Shown here: positions 7,477 to 12,328 of the stretch, piece by piece
Layout: every line of letters begins with the position of its first letter
Position numbering within the stretch: position 1 is the first letter of the stretch
NCBI GenBank assembly: GCA_031257235.1
Contig: JAIRPA010000032.1
Span: 1-15,316 of the forward strand
Origin: Burkholderiales bacterium
GTDB lineage: Bacteria; Pseudomonadota; Gammaproteobacteria; Burkholderiales; Casimicrobiaceae
Length of the DNA: 15,316 bases
Direction: 5' to 3'
Program-made: the position numbers and the translations under genes
The notes under the pieces: generated by a model
Databases searched by the model: none
Told to the model about the DNA's origin: nothing
Seen by the model: the letters and a program-made list of their open reading frames with translations, nothing else

Positions 7477-7493
7477 TATAAACGGCGGATGAT

Positions 7494-7548
7494 GCAAACC
7501 CCCGACTGCTTCGCAGTCACCCCCTTTTTTATCAAGGGGGGCTTTTTT
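7494..7548 (+). repeat. C-run/hairpin/C-run element, copy 2, terminator-like
   Basis: GCAAACCCCCG (7494-7504) leads into hairpin GACTGC ttc GCAGTC (7504-7518). Then CCCCCTT (7520-7526) pairs with AAGGGGG (7534-7540), followed by six T (7543-7548). The last part resembles an intrinsic terminator. Confidence 0.6.
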
Positions 7549-7573
7549 ATTCGGCAAAAAGTGATAGAGGCTG

Positions 7574-7626
7574 CGTGTGGATTCTGCGACTTCGCCTGCA
7601 AAAGCAGGCTTCGCGCAGAATGACGA
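7574..7626. repeat. TTCTGCG nested hairpin, left copy
   Basis: ATTCTGCG (7581-7588) pairs with CGCAGAAT (7614-7621), and an inner hairpin GCCTGC aaaa GCAGGC (7594-7609) is nested inside. Bases 7574-7594 match 11814-11834 exactly in inverted orientation, and ATGACGA at the right end also matches the inverted copy. Confidence 0.75.
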
Positions 7627-7679
7627 GTTAAAGGTAGCTTCTCCGTACAACTCGATACACCACATTTGCGACGGTGTTT

Positions 7680-7735
7680 CTGACCTCTGATTCCTGACCC
7701 CTGATTCCTGAACCCTGATTCCTGAACCCCGAAAT
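7680..7735. repeat. heptamer repeat, CTGA orientation
   Basis: Seven units in perfect 7-base register from 7680 to 7728 (CTGACCT, CTGATTC, CTGACCC, CTGATTC, CTGAACC, CTGATTC, CTGAACC), then one decayed unit. The first four bases CTGA are constant and the last three vary. Confidence 0.85.
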
Positions 7736-8086
7736 CATGACCGCGGCATGTTCATTGCTTATGCAGGCTTAATAAGTAAAGCAGGTGTCTCAAAAGCATA
7801 AAGGTTGTGACGGTTTTTCGGATTCTTATGTAGTCTATTTATGACTGTGCGCCAAAAAACTGTTATTCTTTGTGTCGCGTGTTACGCCGTTGACAGTGAT
7901 ACCGATCACTGAACGGTTGAGTTTTTACATCCCCCACCGGATTTTTGCATGAGCGGGTTTTAGGCTTTGCCGACTTTGCTTTGCAAAGGTTCTTGTTGTC
8001 GTTTTTACAATTATGGTGAACCCTGTTTCTTGGGCGTTCGCTTTTCAATCATCGGTAAGGTTGTTGTTTCAACAAAGGGGGGCAAC
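7736..8086 (+). promoter_or_regulatory. upstream region of autotransporter 1
   Basis: No gene is recognisable here. The region is A/T-richer than its surroundings. It holds a TTGACA hexamer (7890-7895) overlapping an 18-base inverted repeat, a small CTTTGC/GCAAAG hairpin (7974-7988), and a weak promoter candidate TTGCAA (7981-7986) with TACAAT (8006-8011) at 19-base spacing, which would give a leader of about 70 bases. A second weak pair is TTGTGA (7805) with TATGTA (7827). I cannot choose between these. Confidence 0.35.
7894..7911. promoter_or_regulatory. operator-like inverted repeat
   Basis: CAGTGAT, spacer ACCG, ATCACTG: a perfect 7-bp inverted repeat whose left edge overlaps a consensus TTGACA (7890-7895). 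Size and placement suit a dimeric regulator site, but no -10 at proper spacing follows the TTGACA, so its role is uncertain. Confidence 0.4.
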
Positions 8087-8089
8087 ATG
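8076..8089 (+). promoter_or_regulatory. ribosome binding site and start of autotransporter 1
   Basis: The G-run AGGGGGG ends three bases before CAACATG. Autotransporter 2 has almost the same arrangement (AAGGGGGAAACATG). The shared pattern decides in favour of the ATG at 8087 over the in-frame TTG at 7967, which lacks such a site. Confidence 0.7.
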
Positions 8090-11000
8090 TTTCACACCAT
8101 TCAAATCTGCGGGAACCATTCTTTCCGAACCGCCACGATAGAAAAATCGCAAACACTTTCTTGGGTATCTGCCGACACACGCGCCGAAGCCGTGCTCCAA
8201 AACGCGGATGCTGTCGGAAAGCACCGACACTCTTTGCTGTTTTTACTGGTTGCCTCCGCTTTTGCGGCGTCATCTTTAACGCATCCTATCCCTTCCGCCA
8301 TTGCCGCACCGGTTCCGGTGGATGCCGCAAACAGATATACCGCGAGCGGCGCAGGACCTTGGGACGATATTGCCAACACATCGACGATTAAAAGTATTGA
8401 AGCGAAAAACGGCGCACAAATCACCGTGACCAACGGTCCCACCGTGATCAACAATTCGCCGACGGCAACGGACACGGTCGGGCTAACTGTATCGGGCGCA
8501 GGTTCACAGATTACCATTCTGGGGAACTTGACGATGAAAGGGGATAACGCCAACGTTTTTAGCGGCGCGAACGGCTACAGCGTGACTTACGTGCAAAGCG
8601 GCGGCAAATTGGTGCTTGCCGGGGAGACCAATACGTTTACCGCAAGCACGGCAAAATACTCAAACAGTAAGGCGGTGTTCACGCTCGCCGGCGGTGTCGA
8701 TAATCAAGTGCGGATTACGGGCGACAAAACCACGGTGACGGTTGCCGAATCTATGGTGATCAACACGGGAGGAAGCGCGGGAGGCATCAGCAATACATTC
8801 ATCGCGTCCAACGGCAAAGAGGGGGATCAATCTTCGCTTTTTAAAGCCATCTCCAGCAGTAATCGCTATATGGTGCGCGCCTCTCCGAACGATTTGATTC
8901 AATTCGACCGTGTCGAGTTTGATCAGTCTTCCGCCAGTAATGCGGGGCGGATTTTTTTAGCCAACGGCGTGAATGCGCGAATTATCTTTTTGGCGGGGGA
9001 TTTTAATACCCATGAGGGCGCCAATCGTGTCGGCGCGACCGCGTTGGAAACGAATAATTATGGACAAATTGAAGTGATCGGTTACGACGGCGGCGCGTTG
9101 AATATCCGCACCGGCGGCAATAACGAGCCGGGGATTTTTGCGGGGGCGGGCGGCAAAGTCGAAATCAACACCAGCCAAAGCGCAGACTTTAAAACAACGA
9201 TTACCACCGTCACCGGAACCGCAAAAGGGCATCAGCACGGGCTGGTTGTCGGCACCCTGCCTTCGTTGTCCGGCACAGAGCGGTATTCGGGCTCTAAGAA
9301 CGCCAATTCCGAAGCGAAGGTTTATGGCGCGATTGACGTGACCGTCAACTCGCCCACCTCTTACGCGCTTTCCTTAAACGGCGACGGCGCGACGTTAAAT
9401 CTTATGGCGTTGTCTGACGCAAGAAGCGCGATCAAAGCGAAAACCACCGCGATTAGTTTTAAAGCGGCCAACGGATATAACGTTGATTCAAGCGGAAACG
9501 CGGTGACGGGCGGGCAGATCGCACATTTAGAAAACGTCGATATTACGAACGAAGGCATCCAAACCGCGGCGGACGCGCAAGGCAGTTACACCGGCAACCT
9601 GATACAAGTCGGTTCGCACGGTCGGGACATCACCGCCGACATGCAGGCAGGCAATAACGCCATGGGAACCAATTACGTCGGTGTGGAAACCTCAGCGGAT
9701 GCCGTTAAAAACGCAACCTTGGATTTGGTCAACAGCACGGCAACGGGGTACGATGACCCAAGCGACGCCGCCAAAAACAAAGACATCATTCACGTGACTT
9801 ACGGGGGCGCGGGATCGTCGATTACCGAGACCATCGCAAGCGACCTCACCGTGAACGCCTCTCACAACACCGAATTAAACGGGTCCATGTTTGTCGATTT
9901 GACGGAAGATTCTTCGGGAGCGGTCAGCCGATTAAATTTAAATTTATTCGACAACACCGTCTGGAACATCACGCGCGATTCGGCAAACCAAAACGATTGG
10001 TCAGCCAACGGCGTCTCCGGAACCGTTTCCGGCAATTTTGTGTCTGACTTGTCGGTGGAGAACGCCAAGATTGTTTTTTCGGCGCCCTCAGACGATCAAG
10101 ACTTTAAAAAACTCTACATTAACGGTAATTACGTCGGCGACACGGCGGAAATTCATCTCAACACGAAGTTGGAGGACGACGCTTCGCTCACCGATCAAAT
10201 ACTGGTTTCGGGCGACACCTCCGGGACAACCCAACTTTTCGTGACCAACTTTAACGGGGCGGGCGCGCAAACAACGTATGGGATTCCGGTGGTATTGGTG
10301 GAAGGAAGCTCAACGGCCGACAGTTTTTCCTTAGGCAACGCCGTGACGGCGGGCGCCTACGAATACGTGTTGCGTCAAGGTGGCGAGAATGCGTCAAGCG
10401 CGGTGAGCTGGTATCTCACCAGTCGTTACGATTGTGCGTTGGACGGTTCCTGCCCGTTGCCGCCGGAGCCGCCTGTGGAGCCTCCGGTCGAGCCACCCGT
10501 CGAGCCGCCCGTCGAGCCGCCCGTCGAGCCGCCGGTTGAACCTCCGGTGGAACCTCCCGTAGAACCGCCGATTGATCCTCCGATAGACCCGTCGGTGACC
10601 CCTCCAGGCGCCGGCGGCGACATCACGCCGCCCGATCAACCCGGAAAGCCGATTTATCGACCCGGCGTGGCTAACTATGTCGCCGCTCAAACGGCCAATC
10701 TGGAATTGGGGTTTGCGCAATTGTCCACGCTTCACCAACGGGTTGGTGAACATCGCACCCTTCCCATGGAAGACCGGCAAACGTGGGCGCGCGGGTATTA
10801 TTTTCGCGTCAAAGAAGACGGTAAACGGCAGTTTGGCTATCAAGAAAACCTTCGCGGTCTTCAGATAGGTCAAGAGCTGGTCACGCATGTCGGGGATGAA
10901 GGCGGACAAAGTCGCGCCGCCGTGGCGCTGGATTATGCCGACGCGGACGCGCAATTCAATGACAGAAGCCGCCCTTTAATCGGGTTAAACCGCGACACGG

Positions 11001-11647
11001 GCAGCGTCAACACCAAGAGCGTGGCGTTTTCGGGCTACTTTACCCATACAACGGAAAAAGGAGCTTACGTCGATTTGGTCGGGCAAGTCGCCGGGCTTAG
11101 CAATCGCTTCATCACCAAAAACTCCGACGACACGATCGACCACGCAAAACAAAAGGGTTGGCGTTGGGCGTTGTCTGTTGAAGGCGGCGTTCCGCTCTTA
11201 AGAAAAGAACGGGAAGACGGCGGAAAATGGTTGCTTGAAGGGCAATCCCAGCTCGCCTATCTATGGACGAGTTATCAATCGTTTGCCGACAAGGTGTCCC
11301 GCATTGACGGCTATCACGCCGATGCGTTGCGCGGTCGCTTAGGATTGCGCTTGGCAAGAACGTTTGTGCCCGACACGGAAAATACGTGGCAGGTGTACGG
11401 GGTTTTAAACGTTTATCACGATTTCTTACATCCCGATTCGGTGCCGATCGGTGCGGATCAAGCGGGGTCTTCCACCACGTATGTCTCTGAGCGATTCGGC
11501 AGTACGTGGGGAGAAGTCGGCATCGGCGCGCAAGGATGGATTTCAAAATCAACGTCTCTTTTTGCCAACGCGCGGATCCAGCAAAACTTTGCCGACAACA
11601 AACGAAAAGGCGGAACCTTGGATATCGGGATTCGGCATTCGTTTTGA
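8087..11647 (+). CDS. autotransporter 1, pertactin-like passenger
   Basis: Type Va secreted protein, 1186 aa, whose C-terminal barrel inserts in the outer membrane and exposes the passenger. A long N-region (residues 1-48) precedes a hydrophobic stretch (SLLFLLVASAFAAS, 49-62), with cleavage probably near AIAA (71-74). The passenger (about 75-670) is Gly/Asn/Thr-rich, as in right-handed beta-helices. About 675-780 is the conserved pertactin-like C-terminal segment (LYINGNYVG, SGDTSGTTQLFV, GAYEYVLRQG). Cys783 and Cys789, the only cysteines of the mature protein, precede 11 four-residue repeats, mostly EPPV (about 794-837). The linker helix (NLELGFAQLSTLHQRVGEHR) starts near 865 and is followed by a complete barrel (to 1186) with GSTWGEVGIGAQGWISKSTSLFANARIQ and terminal Phe. 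The function of the passenger is unknown: adhesion is typical, and I see no protease or lipase motif. Terminators follow. Confidence 0.95.
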   Translation: MFHTIQICGNHSFRTATIEKSQTLSWVSADTRAEAVLQNADAVGKHRHSLLFLLVASAFAASSLTHPIPSAIAAPVPVDAANRYTASGAGPWDDIANTSTIKSIEAKNGAQITVTNGPTVINNSPTATDTVGLTVSGAGSQITILGNLTMKGDNANVFSGANGYSVTYVQSGGKLVLAGETNTFTASTAKYSNSKAVFTLAGGVDNQVRITGDKTTVTVAESMVINTGGSAGGISNTFIASNGKEGDQSSLFKAISSSNRYMVRASPNDLIQFDRVEFDQSSASNAGRIFLANGVNARIIFLAGDFNTHEGANRVGATALETNNYGQIEVIGYDGGALNIRTGGNNEPGIFAGAGGKVEINTSQSADFKTTITTVTGTAKGHQHGLVVGTLPSLSGTERYSGSKNANSEAKVYGAIDVTVNSPTSYALSLNGDGATLNLMALSDARSAIKAKTTAISFKAANGYNVDSSGNAVTGGQIAHLENVDITNEGIQTAADAQGSYTGNLIQVGSHGRDITADMQAGNNAMGTNYVGVETSADAVKNATLDLVNSTATGYDDPSDAAKNKDIIHVTYGGAGSSITETIASDLTVNASHNTELNGSMFVDLTEDSSGAVSRLNLNLFDNTVWNITRDSANQNDWSANGVSGTVSGNFVSDLSVENAKIVFSAPSDDQDFKKLYINGNYVGDTAEIHLNTKLEDDASLTDQILVSGDTSGTTQLFVTNFNGAGAQTTYGIPVVLVEGSSTADSFSLGNAVTAGAYEYVLRQGGENASSAVSWYLTSRYDCALDGSCPLPPEPPVEPPVEPPVEPPVEPPVEPPVEPPVEPPVEPPIDPPIDPSVTPPGAGGDITPPDQPGKPIYRPGVANYVAAQTANLELGFAQLSTLHQRVGEHRTLPMEDRQTWARGYYFRVKEDGKRQFGYQENLRGLQIGQELVTHVGDEGGQSRAAVALDYADADAQFNDRSRPLIGLNRDTGSVNTKSVAFSGYFTHTTEKGAYVDLVGQVAGLSNRFITKNSDDTIDHAKQKGWRWALSVEGGVPLLRKEREDGGKWLLEGQSQLAYLWTSYQSFADKVSRIDGYHADALRGRLGLRLARTFVPDTENTWQVYGVLNVYHDFLHPDSVPIGADQAGSSTTYVSERFGSTWGEVGIGAQGWISKSTSLFANARIQQNFADNKRKGGTLDIGIRHSF
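10466..10597 (+). repeat. 12-bp tandem repeat encoding EPPV
   Basis: Eleven contiguous 12-base units encode EPPV eight times, then EPPI, DPPI and DPSV. Codons vary among units (GTC, GTG, GTT, GTA for Val), except for near-identical units 3-5, suggesting local recent expansion. Length changes by whole units keep the frame. The product is a stiff, proline-rich, acidic spacer between passenger and barrel. Confidence 0.9.
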
Positions 11648-11653
11648 GGCATT

Positions 11654-11678
11654 CGCCAAAAAGTCCTACTTTTTGGCG
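11654..11678. repeat. AAAAGT hairpin, copy 2
   Basis: CGCCAAAAAGT and ACTTTTTGGCG form an 11-bp stem with a 3-base loop, seven bases past the autotransporter 1 stop. It is related to the hairpins at 7349 and 11957. Confidence 0.75.
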
Positions 11679-11690
11679 GTGTAGGCTAGC

Positions 11691-11722
11691 AAAAAAGGAC
11701 AGGCAAAGCCTGATCCTTTTTT
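11691..11722 (+). terminator. Rho-independent terminator after autotransporter 1, also a repeat
   Basis: AAAAAAGGA pairs with TCCTTTTTT outside an inner CAGGC aaa GCCTG hairpin, with a single bulged A (11713). The stem is 14 bp and ends in six T. The A-run lets it work on the other strand too. An inverted relative lies at 11913-11944, so this is a repeat family member serving as a terminator. Confidence 0.8.
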
Positions 11723-11752
11723 GTAGGAACGGCGATAAAACCGGATTGGGTT

Positions 11753-11782
11753 TCAGGTATCAGAGGTCAGGTATCAGAAATC
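11753..11782. repeat. heptamer repeat, TCAG orientation
   Basis: Four heptamers in register (TCAGGTA, TCAGAGG, TCAGGTA, TCAGAAA) then TC. This is the reverse-complement sense relative to the tract at 11995-12045. Confidence 0.65.
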
Positions 11783-11834
11783 GTCATTTAAGCGCGCAGT
11801 TTGCTTTAGCAAACGAAGTCGCAGAATCCACACG
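11781..11834. repeat. TTCTGCG nested hairpin, right inverted copy
   Basis: GTTTGC ttta GCAAAC (11799-11814) is followed by 21 bases (11814-11834) identical to the reverse complement of 7574-7594. TCGTCAT at 11781-11787 is the inverted partner of ATGACGA at 7620-7626. The inner stem differs from the left copy at two base pairs, both compensated. Confidence 0.75.
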
Positions 11835-11849
11835 TCGCCAAAGGCGGCG

Positions 11850-11890
11850 GACGCGCAAAGCGCGTCGTCATTGCGGACTTGATCCGCAAT
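11850..11890. repeat. pair of short hairpins
   Basis: GACGCGC aaa GCGCGTC (11850-11866, 7 bp) and ATTGCGGA cttga TCCGCAAT (11870-11890, 8 bp). The second shares CGTCATTGCGG and CCGCAATCCG with 7203-7240 in direct orientation. Confidence 0.65.
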
Positions 11891-11912
11891 CCGTTTTTTC
11901 CGCCTTTCCTAC

Positions 11913-11944
11913 AAAAAACCATCAGGGTTCCCCTGTGGTTTTTT
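11913..11944 (-). terminator. inverted A6/T6 hairpin, terminator-like
   Basis: AAAAAACCA pairs with TGGTTTTTT outside CAGGG ttc CCCTG, with a bulged T (11922). Read on the minus strand it aligns base for base with 11691-11722 over 32 bases. It could stop transcription on either strand. The minus label follows the alignment, not a known transcript. Confidence 0.6.
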
Positions 11945-11956
11945 GGAAATACCAAC

Positions 11957-11986
11957 CGGCAAAAAGTAGAAGTTCACTTTTTGCCG
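11957..11986. repeat. AAAAGT hairpin, copy 3
   Basis: CGGCAAAAAGT and ACTTTTTGCCG form an 11-bp stem with an 8-base loop. TCACTTTTTGCCGAATAA (11974-11991) is an exact inverted match to 7547-7564. Confidence 0.75.
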
Positions 11987-11994
11987 AATAACCT

Positions 11995-12045
11995 CTGATC
12001 CCTGATTCCTGACTTCTGATTCCTGAACCCCTGAAACCCTGAATG
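11995..12045. repeat. heptamer repeat, CTGA orientation
   Basis: CTGATCC, CTGATTC, CTGACTT, CTGATTC, CTGAACC in register from 11995 to 12029, then three looser units (CTGAAAC, CTGAATG) with one-base slips. Same family as 7680-7735. Confidence 0.75.
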
Positions 12046-12328
12046 ACAAGCTATGCTTATGCCTTATGGCATAATTTTTGCTTGATTGTTACACACGGAG
12101 AATCATTGTTACCGAACGATTTTATGAGTCCAAAGTGTCGGTATCTTGAGTCCTTTACAAAAAAATGGCGGGTTACCGTGTCGATTCCGACACAAGACCG
12201 ACGATACCGTCACCCGTCAAAACACAAAAACCCCATGGGGTTGTAAAAGGGCTTATCTCGGAAGTCTTCCTTCCGGCTCTCCACAAAATATAAATAAATG
12301 TTTGTCATTTCTACAATAAGGGGGAAAC
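12046..12328 (+). promoter_or_regulatory. upstream region of autotransporter 2
   Basis: No gene is evident. It contains an inverted repeat TTATGCC ttat GGCATAA (12057-12074) followed by five T, a hairpin GTGTCG attc CGACAC (12178-12193), an inverted pair CGGTATC (12140) and GATACCG (12203), and a perfect 14-base palindrome AACCCCATGGGGTT (12229-12242). TATAAA (12289-12294) is a possible -10, but no good -35 lies at the right distance. The leader ends in AAGGGGGAAACATG, like autotransporter 1. Confidence 0.4.

Larger units (their letters stand above)
7085..7735. repeat. palindrome/heptamer repeat mosaic, left module
   Basis: This stretch between the tRNA and the autotransporter holds no convincing gene. 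It is a chain of short hairpins: GGGACGCC/GGCGTCCC (7123-7143), ATTGCGG/CCGCAAT (7207-7237), CAGGC/GCCTG (7317-7330), CGCCCAAAAGT/ACTTTTGGGCG (7349-7378), CAACC/GGTTG (7405-7417), ACTTTGC/GCAAAGT (7429-7445), GACTGC/GCAGTC (7504-7518), a C-run/G-run hairpin with T6 (7520-7548), and a nested hairpin (7581-7621). Heptamer tracts of opposite orientation close both ends. Open frames here run through the palindromes on both strands, and I do not regard them as genes. The same parts recur at 11654-12045. Confidence 0.8.
11723..12045. repeat. palindrome/heptamer repeat mosaic, right module
   Basis: No gene is credible between the two autotransporters. In order: TAAAACCGGATT (11736-11747, inverted match to 7235-7246), TCAG heptamers (11753-11782), TTTGC hairpin (11799-11814), CGCC aaa GGCG (11836-11846), GACGCGC aaa GCGCGTC (11850-11866), ATTGCGGA/TCCGCAAT (11870-11890), the inverted A6/T6 hairpin (11913-11944), the third AAAAGT hairpin (11957-11986), and CTGA heptamers (11995-12045). 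The layout is roughly symmetric and mirrors the left module in content. Confidence 0.8.

Noticed and set aside
7272..7665. Overlapping open frames on both strands between the tRNA and autotransporter 1
   Set aside because: They translate palindromes and C/G-runs, with similar length on both strands, as expected from hairpin repeats.
7085..7735. Insertion sequence or transposase remnant
   Set aside because: No frame shows transposase motifs, and no single pair of terminal inverted repeats with target duplication was found.
7967..8086. In-frame upstream TTG start that would add 40 residues to autotransporter 1
   Set aside because: No Shine-Dalgarno, and it would push the hydrophobic signal core to about residue 89; the ATG at 8087 shares its start context with the paralogue.
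11506..11991. Plus-strand open frame overlapping the end of autotransporter 1
   Set aside because: It is an out-of-frame shadow continuing through terminator hairpins.
7084..12045. CRISPR array
   Set aside because: The repeats are 7-base units or hairpins without uniform 25-40 base direct repeats and unique spacers, and there is no cas gene.
12289..12294. TATAAA as the promoter of autotransporter 2
   Set aside because: No acceptable -35 at 15-19 bases upstream, so it is only mentioned in the upstream-region entry.
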